A DNA stretch of 64,000 bases from positions 1,922,001 through 1,986,000 of the forward strand of contig NZ_SNXU01000001.1 in the NCBI RefSeq assembly GCF_004362515.1. Direction: 5' to 3'. The translations under genes were made by a program, and so were the position numbers. Shown piece after piece: positions 26,466-36,539 of the stretch; positions within the stretch are counted from its first letter, which is position 1, and every line of letters starts with the position of its first letter. Origin of the DNA: Actinokineospora alba (lineage in GTDB: Bacteria; Actinomycetota; Actinomycetes; Mycobacteriales; Pseudonocardiaceae). Under the pieces are notes generated by a model, which was not told the origin of the DNA, searched no databases, and was given only the letters and a program-made list of their open reading frames with translations.

Positions 26466-27007
26466 GCCTCGCAGGCGACATCCTGGCCGCGCCCGCTCGA
26501 CTGGGCGCTGTCCGGCTGGTCGCCGTGGACGGTCCGACGGGCGCGGGCAAGTCCACTGTGGCCGCTCGGCTGGCCGACGACCTGCGAACACGCAGCGTGG
26601 TCACGACCGTGGTCCCGACTGATCACTTCGCCACCTGGGACGACCCGGTCGCCTGGTGGCCCCGGCTCGTCGAAGGCGTGTTGAACCCGCTGGAGAACGG
26701 CGTTCCCGGCGCCTATCAGCGCACTGAATGGCCTGGTGGGGTGCCCTCACCTGGAGCTTGGATCACCGTCGAGGTGCCCGAGGTGCTCATCGTCGAGGGT
26801 GTGTCCTCCGGCAGGCGCTCCGTGCACCCCCGGCTCTCCCGGTTGATCTGGGTCGAGTTCGGCGATTTCGCGACCCGCCTGGAGCGCTCGGTGGCCCGCG
26901 ACGGCGAGTCGAGTCGGGCCGAACTGGTGCGCTGGCAGGCTTTCGAGGCCGGGTGGTTCGCCGTCGACCACACACGGGCGCGCGCTTGCGTGCGTGTCCG
27001 TTCCTGA
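26462..27007 (+). CDS. Uridine kinase-like P-loop NTPase
   Basis: A 181-residue P-loop kinase-fold protein. It has Walker A (VDGPTGAGKSTVAARLA), a PTDHFATWDDPVAWW lid or substrate segment, and EVLIVEGVSSGRRSV, which resembles the uridine-kinase Walker B region. Actinobacteria often carry this gene next to recR. Activity on a nucleoside is plausible but not shown. Its GTG overlaps the recR stop (GTGA), so translation is coupled. Confidence 0.82.
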   Translation: MSLAGDILAAPARLGAVRLVAVDGPTGAGKSTVAARLADDLRTRSVVTTVVPTDHFATWDDPVAWWPRLVEGVLNPLENGVPGAYQRTEWPGGVPSPGAWITVEVPEVLIVEGVSSGRRSVHPRLSRLIWVEFGDFATRLERSVARDGESSRAELVRWQAFEAGWFAVDHTRARACVRVRS

Positions 27008-27147
27008 CCATATGACGCAGTCGGGTGTCCGCTGAACGGACGAACGATCAAGAATTCTCACGGAACGTAGGCGAACCGTCGCGTAACGGTGATTCTCCGT
27101 ATACCAGTTGGCCGGATCGTGACCTGACGTAGCTGAGGGAAGTAGTT

Positions 27148-27204
27148 ATGAGCGGCTATGGTCGGCGACCACACGGTGAGATCCCGTGCACAGTTTTGAG
27201 CTGA
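27148..27204 (+). CDS. Possible 18-codon upstream ORF before the peptide-transport operon
   Basis: An ATG at 27148 with GAGGGAAG five bases upstream opens an 18-residue frame (MSGYGRRPHGEIPCTVLS) ending 16 bp before the start of the coupled 30-codon ORF. Only the RBS spacing supports it. Confidence 0.25.
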   Translation: MSGYGRRPHGEIPCTVLS

Positions 27205-27220
27205 ATACGAGGAGTGCGTG

Positions 27221-27313
27221 ATGGCTTACCAGCGATCCGCGCGACTTAGCCGGCAGGCGTACACGCCTCGGCTCGTCGCGCAGTCGCCTCGGCACGGGCG
27301 GTACGTCGGATGA
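27221..27313 (+). CDS. Short leader ORF (30 aa) coupled to the dipeptide ABC permease
   Basis: The ATG at 27221 follows CGAGGAG by eight bases, the best RBS in the region. It encodes a 30-residue basic peptide (MAYQRSARLSRQAYTPRLVA and on to HGRYVG). Its TGA at 27311-27313 overlaps the ATG of the permease gene (ATGA), and the permease has no RBS of its own outside this ORF. The peptide has six Arg and three Tyr, no hydrophobic run and no recognised family. It probably acts by translational coupling, perhaps as a regulatory leader for the transport operon. Confidence 0.6.
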   Translation: MAYQRSARLSRQAYTPRLVAQSPRHGRYVG

Positions 27314-28314
27314 CGCCGCCGCTCGAAGTGACCGAGTCGACCGCTGCGGCACCGCCGGAAGTCACGCTCGCCGGGATGAGCAAGAAGGCGATCCAGGGCC
27401 GTTCACTCAGCCAGATCGCGTGGCTGCGCCTCAAGCGCGACAAGGTCGCCATCGCCGGCGCGTTCGTGATCATCGCGTTGATCCTCGCGGCTATCGCGGC
27501 GCTGGTCTTGGACCGGGTCTTCAACGTCATCGGTCCGAACGACTTCCACCAGGACCTGATCGACACCGAGGGCGGGACGCTCGCGCCCAAGGGCACCTTC
27601 GGCGGGATGAGCCTTGAGCACCCGCTGGGCATCGAGCCGGTCAACGGCCGCGACCTGCTGGCGCGCATCTTCGCCGGGTCGTGGATCTCGCTGCTGATCG
27701 CGTTCCTCGCCACCGTGCTGTCGGTCCTGATCGGCACCGTCATGGGCGTGATGGCCGGGTTCTTCGGCGGCTGGATCGACACCATCATCAGCCGCTCGAT
27801 GGACGTCTTCCTGGCGTTCCCGCTGCTGGTCTTCGCGATGGCACTGGTCGGTGTCATGCCGGACACGGTCTTCGGCCTCGGCTCGGAGACGGTCCGCATC
27901 GGCATGCTGACCTTCATCATCGGCTTCTTCAACTGGCCCTACATCGGGCGCATCGTCCGCGGCCAGACCCTGTCGCTGCGCGAACGCGAGTTCGTCGACG
28001 CGGCCAGGAGCCTGGGCGCACGTGGCCCGTACATCCTGTTCCGGGAGCTGCTGCCGAACCTGGTCGCCCCGATCCTCGTGTACGCCACGCTGCTGATCCC
28101 GACCAACATCCTCTTCGAATCGGCACTGTCCTTCCTCGGGGTCGGCATCAACGCGCCGACCGCGACCTGGGGCGGCATGCTTTCGGAGGCATCGCGCTTC
28201 TACACGATGCCGCACTTCATGCTCTGGCCCGGTCTGGCGATCTTCGTGACCGTGCTGGCCTTCAACCTGTTCGGAGACGGGCTTCGTGACGCCCTCGATC
28301 CGCGGGCTCGATAG
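27310..28314 (+). CDS. dppC: Dipeptide/oligopeptide ABC transporter permease (DppC/OppC type)
   Basis: One of two membrane subunits of a peptide importer, 334 residues. After a cytoplasmic N-terminus (SLSQIAWLRLKRDKVAIAGA, the OppC N-domain) there are six membrane segments. The ATPase-docking EAA loop reads EFVDAARSLGARGPYILFRELLPN. The gene is first in the operon, apart from the second permease, with the binding-protein gene between them. Translation is coupled to the 30-codon leader ORF. Substrate class is inferred from family; the exact peptides are unknown. Confidence 0.92.
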   Translation: MTPPLEVTESTAAAPPEVTLAGMSKKAIQGRSLSQIAWLRLKRDKVAIAGAFVIIALILAAIAALVLDRVFNVIGPNDFHQDLIDTEGGTLAPKGTFGGMSLEHPLGIEPVNGRDLLARIFAGSWISLLIAFLATVLSVLIGTVMGVMAGFFGGWIDTIISRSMDVFLAFPLLVFAMALVGVMPDTVFGLGSETVRIGMLTFIIGFFNWPYIGRIVRGQTLSLREREFVDAARSLGARGPYILFRELLPNLVAPILVYATLLIPTNILFESALSFLGVGINAPTATWGGMLSEASRFYTMPHFMLWPGLAIFVTVLAFNLFGDGLRDALDPRAR

Positions 28315-28368
28315 GTGATTGGTTCCGGTAATCCCATTGCTCCGGGAAAGAAAGGGTGCAACCGCAAG

Positions 28369-30129
28369 ATGAACAACAAGCGCTTGGTTACCGCGGTGGC
28401 CGCGGGCGCGGTTGTCGTCATGGGCCTCTCAGCCTGTGGTGGCAACGGCACCGATGGCAAGAACGGTGGCGGTGGCACCAAAACCCCCGCCTTCAATGCT
28501 GCGTTGACGGAAACGTTCAACCCTTCCGAAAAGAAGGGGGGAATCGTCAAGATCGCCAACGCGGGTACGTGGGACTCCCTGGACCCGGGTGAGACCTACT
28601 ACGGCTACTCCTGGAACTTCCTGCGGCTCTACGGCCGTTCGCTGCTGATGTTCAAGCCCGCCCCCGGCGGCGCGAGCAACGAGCTGGTCCCGGACCTCGC
28701 CGAGAGCCTGGGCACGCCCAGCGAAGGCGGCAAGACCTGGACCTACAAGCTGCGTGAGGGCATCAAGTACGAGGACGGCACCACCGTCACCTCGAAGGAT
28801 GTCAAGCACGCGGTGCTGCGGTCGACCGACAAGGAGACCTTCCCCAACGGTCCCGCGTACTTCGAGGGCTACCTCAACCTGCCCGAGGGCTACAAGGGCC
28901 CGTACAAGTCCAAGGGCGTGGACACCAATTCGGCGATCGAGACGCCGGATGACCGCACCATCGTCTTCCACCTGAAGCAGGCCTTCGGTGGCTTCGACTA
29001 CTTCGCGCACCTGCCGCAGACCGTTCCGGTCCCCGAGGCCAAGGACACCGGCGCGAAGTACCGCGAGCACGTGATCTCCACGGGCCCGTACAAGTTCGAC
29101 AAGAACGAGATCGACAAGCAGTTCAACCTCGTTCGCAACCCGGAGTGGAAGCCGGAGACCGACCCGAACCGTAAGGCGCTGCCGGACGGCTACGAGGTCA
29201 CGATGAACGTCAACGCCGACGACATCGACAACCGGCTCATCTCGGGTGACATCCACATCGACATCACCGGCACGGGCGTGCAGCCCGCGTCCCTGAGCCG
29301 CGTGCTCAGTGACCCGGCGATCAAGGCGAACGCGGACAACCCGACGATCGCGCGTCTCTGGTACACCTCGATCAACCCGACGGTCGCTCCGCTGGACAAC
29401 AAGGAATGCCGCAAGGCCGTCCTGTACGCCGTGGACCGCACCGGCTACCAGACCGCTTACGGCGGCACGTTCTCCGGTGGCGAGATCGCGACCACGCTGA
29501 TGCCGTCGCAGATCCCCGGCGCCGAGAAGTTCGACCTCTACCCGGCGGGCCCGGACAACAAGGGCGATGTGGCCAAGGCCAAGGAGGCCCTGACGGCCTG
29601 CGGTCAGCCGAACGGCTTCGAGACCAACATCGCCTACCGTTCCGAGCGGCCGAAGGAGAAGGCTGCCGCGGAGTCCATGCAGCAGGCACTGGCCCGGGTC
29701 GGCATCAAGCTGACGCTGCGCCCGTTCCCGCAGGGTGACTACTTCTCGCAGTTCGCGGGCAACCCGCCGTACGTCGTGGCCAACAAGCTCGGCATGGCGC
29801 TCAACGGTTGGGGCGCCGACTGGAACGACGGCTTCGGCTTCCTGTCGCAGATCGTCGACAGCCGCGTGATCCGTGAGACCGGTGGTTCGTCCAACACCTC
29901 CGTGCGCATCCCCGAGGTCGACAAGATGCTCGACGAGGCCATCGGCGAGACCGACACGGCCAAGCGCGAGAAGATGTGGGGCGCGATCGACAAGCGCGTC
30001 ATGGAGGAAGCAGTCATCCTCCCGGGCGTTCACAGCAAGAGCCTGATCCTGCGTGGCAAGGGACTGACCAACGTGTTCGTCTCCGACGCCTACGGCATGT
30101 ACGACTACCTCGCCATGGGTCTCGAATAA
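28369..30129 (+). CDS. dppA: Peptide ABC transporter substrate-binding lipoprotein (SBP_bac_5)
   Basis: A 586-residue extracytoplasmic receptor. From the ATG at 28369 a signal peptide with lipobox (VVVMGLSACGG) places the mature Cys near residue 24, followed by a Gly/Asn/Lys linker. Family 5 landmarks follow: NAGTWDSLDPGETY, LVPDLAESLGTPSEGGKTWTY, LREGIKYEDGTTVTSKDVKHA and VISTGPYKF. Codons are strongly biased to C/G third positions, consistent with high expression. The next gene follows after an 84-bp space with a strong hairpin that may lower its level relative to this receptor. Confidence 0.93.
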   Translation: MNNKRLVTAVAAGAVVVMGLSACGGNGTDGKNGGGGTKTPAFNAALTETFNPSEKKGGIVKIANAGTWDSLDPGETYYGYSWNFLRLYGRSLLMFKPAPGGASNELVPDLAESLGTPSEGGKTWTYKLREGIKYEDGTTVTSKDVKHAVLRSTDKETFPNGPAYFEGYLNLPEGYKGPYKSKGVDTNSAIETPDDRTIVFHLKQAFGGFDYFAHLPQTVPVPEAKDTGAKYREHVISTGPYKFDKNEIDKQFNLVRNPEWKPETDPNRKALPDGYEVTMNVNADDIDNRLISGDIHIDITGTGVQPASLSRVLSDPAIKANADNPTIARLWYTSINPTVAPLDNKECRKAVLYAVDRTGYQTAYGGTFSGGEIATTLMPSQIPGAEKFDLYPAGPDNKGDVAKAKEALTACGQPNGFETNIAYRSERPKEKAAAESMQQALARVGIKLTLRPFPQGDYFSQFAGNPPYVVANKLGMALNGWGADWNDGFGFLSQIVDSRVIRETGGSSNTSVRIPEVDKMLDEAIGETDTAKREKMWGAIDKRVMEEAVILPGVHSKSLILRGKGLTNVFVSDAYGMYDYLAMGLE

Positions 30130-30176
30130 CCACCACGTCCCCTCGGTAAATCCACGTTAGGCAGGTGAAGGCAGCA

Positions 30177-30211
30177 GGTGGCAGGCCCGGGTGATCCCCG
30201 GGCCTGCCACC
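30177..30211 (+). promoter_or_regulatory. Strong intra-operon hairpin between binding protein and second permease
   Basis: A 15-bp perfect stem (GGTGGCAGGCCCGGG / CCCGGGCCTGCCACC) with a 5-nt loop ends one base before the GTG of the next gene. No T-run follows. It may stabilise the upstream message, partly terminate transcription, or occlude the start of the permease gene, giving excess receptor over transporter as in other binding-protein operons. Confidence 0.6.
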
Positions 30212-30212
30212 G

Positions 30213-31238
30213 GTGCCGGCCACGGTGATCACATACATCTTCCGGCGGCTGTTCGCAGCGGTCGTTCTGCTCTTCATCGTGAGCGCGGTGACGTTCTCGA
30301 TCTTCTTCGTGATGCCCAAGCTTGTCGGCGGCACACCGGAGACCCTGGCCACCCGCTACGTGGGCCGGGCCGCGACCGCCGAAACCGTCAAGATCACCGC
30401 GGAGAAGCTCGGCTTCTACGACCCGGTGGTCGTCCAGTACGGCAACTGGGTCAAGGGCGTCGTCGCAGGCGCCGACTTCGACTACGGCGCCGGTGTGGAG
30501 CGTTGCCCCGCGCCGTGCCTCGGTTATTCCTTCCGCACCAAGCAGCCGGTCTGGCCCGAACTGCTCGACCGCGCCCCGGTGACGATGTCGCTGGCCGCGG
30601 GCGCGGCGACGCTGTGGCTGATCGGCGGTGTCGCGGTGGGCACGCTCTCCGCGCTGCGCCGCGGCACGTTCTTCGACCGCACGGCCATGGGTATCGCGCT
30701 GGCCGGCGTGTCGCTCCCCATCTTCTTCACCGGGCTGATCTCGCTGTCGTTCTTCAGCTATTCACTGGGCTGGGCGGCACCAGGAGGGGCGTACACACCG
30801 TTCCTGGAGAATCCGGGGGAGTGGGCGTACAACCTGCTCCTGCCGTGGATCACGCTCGCGTTCCTGTTCTCCGCCCAGTACGCGCGGCAGACCCGTGCGG
30901 GCATGCTCGACACGATGAACGAGGACTTCATCCGGACCGCGCGGGCGAAGGGCCTGCCCGAACGCACCGTGGTGGTCAAACACGGTCTGCGCGGCGCGCT
31001 CACCCCGATCCTCACGATCTTCGGCCTCGACGTCGGCCTGCTGCTCGGCGGCGCCGTCCTGACCGAGAGCGCGTTCTCGCTGCAGGGCCTGGGCAAGTAC
31101 GCCATCGAGGGCATCACCAACTACGACCTCCCCAAGGTCATGGGCGTCACGATGCTGGCGGCGTTCTTCGTCGTGGTGGCCAGCCTGATCGTGGACCTCC
31201 TTTACGCCGTCGTCGACCCGAGGGTGCGCACCAAGTGA
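30213..31238 (+). CDS. dppB: Dipeptide/oligopeptide ABC transporter permease (DppB/OppB type)
   Basis: The second membrane subunit, 341 residues, with six predicted membrane segments. Family landmarks are the N-terminal YIFRRLFAAVVLLFIVSAVTF, an extracytoplasmic region of about 80 residues, and the EAA motif DFIRTARAKGLPERTVVVKHGL. The GTG at 30213 lies directly after the hairpin with no visible RBS; a GTG at 30225 is an alternative. The stop overlaps the next GTG (GTGA). Confidence 0.9.
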   Translation: MPATVITYIFRRLFAAVVLLFIVSAVTFSIFFVMPKLVGGTPETLATRYVGRAATAETVKITAEKLGFYDPVVVQYGNWVKGVVAGADFDYGAGVERCPAPCLGYSFRTKQPVWPELLDRAPVTMSLAAGAATLWLIGGVAVGTLSALRRGTFFDRTAMGIALAGVSLPIFFTGLISLSFFSYSLGWAAPGGAYTPFLENPGEWAYNLLLPWITLAFLFSAQYARQTRAGMLDTMNEDFIRTARAKGLPERTVVVKHGLRGALTPILTIFGLDVGLLLGGAVLTESAFSLQGLGKYAIEGITNYDLPKVMGVTMLAAFFVVVASLIVDLLYAVVDPRVRTK

Positions 31239-32316
31239 CCGAGTTTTCCGAAGACAGCCTCGACGGCGGCGCCGCGACCCGGCCCGAGCCGTCGACGAAA
31301 CCGGACGCGTTCCTCGAGGTGCGCGGCCTGCGGGTGCATTTCCCCACCGACGACGGTGTCGTCAAGTCGGTCGACGACCTGTCGTTCAGCGTCGCGCGCG
31401 GCAAGACCCTGGGGATCGTGGGCGAGTCCGGGTCCGGCAAGAGCGTGACGAGCTTGTCGGTCATGGGTCTGCACAAGGCGGGCACGGCCAAGATCACCGG
31501 TGAGATCCTCCTCGACGGCCAGAACCTGGTCGGCATGGGCGCGGAGAAGGTGCGCGCGCTGCGGGGCAAGCGGATGGCGATGATCTTCCAGGACCCGCTG
31601 TCGGCGATGCACCCGTTCTACACGGTGGGCCACCAGATCATCGAGGCGTACCGGGTGCACAACAAGGTCACCAAGGCGGTGGCCCGCAAGCACGCGATCG
31701 ACATGCTCGAGAAGGTCGGCATCCCCAACCCCAAGGGCCGGGTCGACGACTACCCGCACCAGTTCTCGGGCGGCATGCGGCAGCGCGCGATGATCGCGAT
31801 GGCGCTGTCCTGCGACCCGGAGCTGCTGATCGCCGACGAGCCGACGACCGCGCTCGACGTGACGGTGCAGGCGCAGATCCTCGACCTGATCCGGGATCTG
31901 CAGCAGGAGTTCAACTCCGCGGTCATCATCATCACCCACGACCTCGGCGTTGTCGCCGAGCTGGCCGACGACATCATGGTGATGTACGCGGGCCGGGCCG
32001 TGGAGTACAGCACCGCCGAGGACATCTTCAACTCGCCGCAGCACCCGTACACGTGGGGTCTGCTCGGCTCGATGCCCAGGCTCGACCGCGACCGCACCGA
32101 GCGGCTGCTGCCGATCCCGGGCACGCCGCCGAGCTTGATCAACGTGCCGGACGGCTGCCCGTTCAACCCGCGCTGCGCCTACGCCAACCTCAACGGCGAT
32201 CTCAGCATGACCGAGCGGCCCGAGTTCCGTGACATCGGTGGCGACCACCACATCGCCTGCCACCTTTCCGCCGAGAACCGGGTCCGCATCTGGGACACCG
32301 AGATCAGGCCGAAGCT

Positions 32317-32320
<4 letters not shown>
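31235..32320 (+). CDS. dppD: Peptide ABC transporter ATP-binding protein (DppD/OppD type)
   Basis: A 361-residue ATPase. It has Walker A (GIVGESGSGKSVTSLSV), the Q-loop MIFQDPLSAMHPF, the signature FSGGMRQRAMIAMAL, Walker B LLIADEPTTALDV and the H-loop ITHDLG. The C-terminal oligopeptide extension carries the cysteine cluster CPFNPRC...IACHL, which binds an Fe-S centre in characterised relatives. It is translationally coupled to the genes on both sides through 4-bp overlaps. Confidence 0.93.
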
Positions 32321-33402
<1,082 letters not shown>

Positions 33403-33414
33403 GTAGACAGACCC

Positions 33415-33445
33415 GAGAGCGGCCGGGGATTCCCTGGCCGCTCTC
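33415..33445 (+). terminator. Hairpin terminator of the peptide-transport operon
   Basis: The 10-bp stem GAGAGCGGCC / GGCCGCTCTC is followed by GCTTTATT, 12 bp after the dppF stop and just before the convergent DinB gene end. Confidence 0.8.
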
Positions 33446-33448
33446 GCT

Positions 33449-33955
33449 TTATTCGCCGGTGGCTCCGTCGATGCGCTCGCGGAGAAAGTCGGCATGCCCG
33501 TTGTGGCGGGCGTATTCCTCGATCATGTGCGTGAGCACGTAGCGCAGCGAGTACTCCTCATCCCCGTGCCGCCCGATGACGTCAAGCGACTCGGCGGCGT
33601 CGACGATGGCCCGCGACTGGGCGCATGCGTCGTGCCAGACCTCGAACGCCTTGTCCGGATCAGCGTCGTCCACGTCGAAATCGGCGCGGTACCCGTCTGC
33701 CCCGCGGCCCCAGTAACTCGGAACCTGCTCCCCGTTCATGACGTTGCGGAACCAGCTCCGTTCGACCTCGGCCAGGTGTCGGACCAGCCCGAGCAGCGAG
33801 ATCGCTGACGGTGGAACGGCTTTCTCCTTGAGCTGGTCCGCGTTCAGGCCCGCGACCTTCATCTCGAGGGTCTGCCGCTGCCAGTCCAGGAACTGAGTCA
33901 ACGAGGCGCGTTCGTCGGCTACGTATGAGGGTTCGGTTCTCTGCTGCTTGTCCAC
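33449..33955 (-). CDS. DinB-family (DUF664) protein
   Basis: A 168-residue four-helix protein of the DinB/DUF664 group. The three expected metal-ligand histidines are visible: VRHLAEVERSWF in the second helix, and HMIEEYARHNGHAD in the last. The family includes mycothiol-dependent and other thiol transferases; the partner here is unknown. The start is a GTG (MDKQQRTEPSYVADERASL). It is convergent with the dpp operon. Confidence 0.85.
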   Translation of the reverse strand: MDKQQRTEPSYVADERASLTQFLDWQRQTLEMKVAGLNADQLKEKAVPPSAISLLGLVRHLAEVERSWFRNVMNGEQVPSYWGRGADGYRADFDVDDADPDKAFEVWHDACAQSRAIVDAAESLDVIGRHGDEEYSLRYVLTHMIEEYARHNGHADFLRERIDGATGE

Positions 33956-34068
33956 TCCGCCATGATTTCACCAACCGACCCCGGATCTGACTGAAACAAG
34001 CAGGTCATCGGCAGACAACAGAGCCGTGGCCTACTGGGTAGGTGCACACCGGAGGTGGTGATCGCCTT

Positions 34069-34992
34069 ATGCCCGGAGCCGACCCGCTCGCGGTCACCTT
34101 GCGGTTCAAGGACATTCACGGTCACCGGCGGGCCTACCGGATGGGCGGCAGCGGCCCGGTGCTGCTCTTCATCCACGGCATCAGCGACTCCTCGGAGACC
34201 TGGCGGGACGTGCTCCCCGACCTCGCCGAGCGCTACACCGTCATCGCCCCCGATCTCCTCGGGCACGGTGACTCCGACAAGCCGCGGGCCGACTACGCCG
34301 CCGCGGCCTACGCCTGTGGGATGCGGGACCTGCTGGCGGTCCTCGACATCGACAAGGTGACCGTTGTCGGTCACTCGCTCGGCGCCGGTGTCGCGATGCA
34401 GTTCGCCTACCAGTTCCCCGAGCGCTGCGAGCGGTTGGTGCTGGTCAGCGGGGGTGGGGCGGGTCGGGCGGTGCATCCGCTGCTGCGCCTGGCGGCCGGG
34501 CCGTGGGCGGAGGCGGTGATCCCGCTGGCGGTGTCGCGGCCGGTCAACGCGATCGCCGACGGTCTGCTGGCGGTGCTGCCCCGGCTGCCCGTCTCCAGCC
34601 ACACCACCGACCTGACCTACGTCCTGCAGCGCTACCGCCTCCTGCGCGAGCGCCGCGCGCGGGCCGCGTTCCTACGGACTCTGCGGGCGGTGGTCGATCA
34701 CCGCGGCCAAGTGGTGACCATGCTCGACCGCAGCTACCTGGCCGTCGGCATGCCCACCCTGCTGATCTGGGGCGCGCGGGACCGGATCGTCCCGGCCGCC
34801 CACGCCGAGGTCGCCCAGGCCGCACTTCCCGGAAGCAGGCTGGAGATGTTTCCCGATTCCGGCCACTTCCCGCACCACGACGATCCGGCGCGGTTCGTCA
34901 AGCTGATCGACGAGTTCCTGGAGGGCACCGACCCCGCCGAGTACGACCCGGCCCGGTGGCGGGACATCCTGCGCGGCGGCCGTCCCGACTGA
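34069..34992 (+). CDS. Alpha/beta-fold hydrolase
   Basis: A 307-residue hydrolase. It has the oxyanion region LLFIHGISDSSETW, the nucleophile elbow VVGHSLGAGVAM, the acid in LIWGARDRIVPAAH and the catalytic His in DSGHFPHHDDPARF. The cap domain is helical and Arg-rich. It looks like many actinobacterial epoxide-hydrolase or haloperoxidase-type esterases; the substrate is unknown. The ATG at 34069 is preferred over the upstream GTG at 34042. It is divergent from the DinB gene. Confidence 0.85.
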   Translation: MPGADPLAVTLRFKDIHGHRRAYRMGGSGPVLLFIHGISDSSETWRDVLPDLAERYTVIAPDLLGHGDSDKPRADYAAAAYACGMRDLLAVLDIDKVTVVGHSLGAGVAMQFAYQFPERCERLVLVSGGGAGRAVHPLLRLAAGPWAEAVIPLAVSRPVNAIADGLLAVLPRLPVSSHTTDLTYVLQRYRLLRERRARAAFLRTLRAVVDHRGQVVTMLDRSYLAVGMPTLLIWGARDRIVPAAHAEVAQAALPGSRLEMFPDSGHFPHHDDPARFVKLIDEFLEGTDPAEYDPARWRDILRGGRPD

Positions 34993-35065
34993 CCCACGAC
35001 GGGGCCGAAGCGGATGCGTGGTTTGCCCGATGCGCCCGCGGACACTGGGCTCCTAGCGTGAGTCC

Positions 35066-35389
35066 ATGACCAGCATGCCGATGTTCGCCGGAATCGCCTC
35101 GACGGTGATCTTCGCGTCGAGCACGCTGCCGATGCTCCTCAAGGCCCACCGGACCCGGGACCTCGGCTCCTACAGCCTGGGCCACATGCTGCTCGCCAAC
35201 CTCGGCAACCTGATCCACTCGCTGTACGTGTTCAGCCTGCCCGCCGGCCCGATCTGGGCGCTGCACGGCTTCTACACCGTCAGCACGGCACTGATGCTGG
35301 TCTGGTTCCTGCGCTACGCGAACCTACCCACTGCCCGCCGCCGGCAGATGGGTGTTCTGTCCGACGCGGCGGCCGCGCCCGGTCCATAG
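35066..35389 (+). CDS. Small three-helix membrane protein, PQ-loop/SemiSWEET-like
   Basis: A 107-residue protein with three predicted membrane helices. The first helix ends in STLPMLLKAHRTRDLGSYSL, close to the PQ-loop pattern (LPQxxKxxRTKSxxGxSL) but with Met in place of the Gln. Bacterial SemiSWEETs of similar length dimerise to carry sugars. Transport activity is an inference only. It lies between the hydrolase and the flavin monooxygenase on the same strand, with gaps of 73 and 30 bp. Confidence 0.6.
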   Translation: MTSMPMFAGIASTVIFASSTLPMLLKAHRTRDLGSYSLGHMLLANLGNLIHSLYVFSLPAGPIWALHGFYTVSTALMLVWFLRYANLPTARRRQMGVLSDAAAAPGP

Positions 35390-35419
35390 CGTCGAAGCCA
35401 CCACTTCAGGAGGCGCGAC

Positions 35420-36523
35420 ATGACCACCCAACACATCGAGACCCTGATCATCGGCGCGGGCCAGGCGGGCCTGTCCACCGGCTACCACCTGCGCGAACTC
35501 GGCCGCCCGTTCCTCATCGTCGACGGCAACGACCGGGTCGGCGACAACTGGCGCAGGCAGTGGGACACGCTGCGGCTCTACACGCCCGCCAAGTACGACG
35601 GCCTGCCCGGCCTGCCCTTCCCGCAGGACGGCTGGTCGTTCCCGCACAAGGACGAGGTCGCCGACTACCTCGAGAGCTACGCCCTGCACTGGGACCTGCC
35701 GGTGCGCATGAGCACCCGCATCGACCTGCTCGAAGCGCGCCCCGGCGGCGGGTACACCGTCGCCATCGGCGCGGACACGATCACGTGCGACAACGTCGTC
35801 GTCGCGACCGGCACTTTCGGGCGCACGCCTTACGTTCCCGCCTTCGCGAGCGAGCTCGACCCAGACATCCGGCAGTTGCACTCCAGCGAATACCGCAGGC
35901 CCAGCCAGCTCCAGCCCGGCAAGGTCCTCGTCGTGGGCGCGTCGCACTCGGGCACCGACATCGCCTACGAGCTGGCGTCCACCCACGAGACTGTCCTCTG
36001 TGGACGAGACTGCGGTCAGATCCCCATGCGCCTGGAGTCGCGCAAGTTCCGCGCGGCGTTCCCCGCGATGCTGTTCGTCGCGCGGCACGTGCTCAACCGT
36101 CGCAACCCGATCGGCCGCAAGGCGATGGACGAGATCCGTGCCCACGGCGGCCCGATGCTCCGGGTGAAGCGCGCGGACCTTGAGGAACGCCACGTCGAGC
36201 GGGTCCTGTCCCGGGTGACCGGCGTGTACGGCGGCCTTCCCGTGCTCGGCGGCGACCGGGTCGTCGACGCGGCGAACGTCGTGTGGTGCACCGGTTTCAA
36301 GCAGGTGTTCGACTGGATCAAGCTGCCGGTCTTCGGTGAGAACGGCTGGCCGACCGAGTTCCGCGGCGTCGTCGACGACGCGCCCGGGCTGTACTTCTGC
36401 GGCCTGGCCTTCCAGTACTCGTTCAGCTCCATGGTCCTGCCCGGCATCGGCCGCGACGCCGAGTACCTCGCCCGCCGGATCGCCGCCCGCGCGCCCGTTC
36501 CAGCCGGAAAACGTACTCTTTGA
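35420..36523 (+). CDS. Flavin-containing monooxygenase-like NAD(P)/FAD oxidoreductase
   Basis: A 367-residue single-chain oxidoreductase of the CzcO/YUCCA-like type. The FAD site is LIIGAGQAGLSTGYHL and the NADPH site is VLVVGASHSGTDIAYELA. Conserved segments are NWRRQWDTLRLYTPAKYDGLPG near the flavin and ATGTF between the two dinucleotide domains. It would oxygenate a small nucleophilic or ketone substrate. AGGAGG lies upstream of the ATG. A TPR-LuxR regulator gene follows 16 bp later, so the two form an operon. Confidence 0.88.
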   Translation: MTTQHIETLIIGAGQAGLSTGYHLRELGRPFLIVDGNDRVGDNWRRQWDTLRLYTPAKYDGLPGLPFPQDGWSFPHKDEVADYLESYALHWDLPVRMSTRIDLLEARPGGGYTVAIGADTITCDNVVVATGTFGRTPYVPAFASELDPDIRQLHSSEYRRPSQLQPGKVLVVGASHSGTDIAYELASTHETVLCGRDCGQIPMRLESRKFRAAFPAMLFVARHVLNRRNPIGRKAMDEIRAHGGPMLRVKRADLEERHVERVLSRVTGVYGGLPVLGGDRVVDAANVVWCTGFKQVFDWIKLPVFGENGWPTEFRGVVDDAPGLYFCGLAFQYSFSSMVLPGIGRDAEYLARRIAARAPVPAGKRTL

Positions 36524-36539
36524 CCTAGGGAGATGCGTG

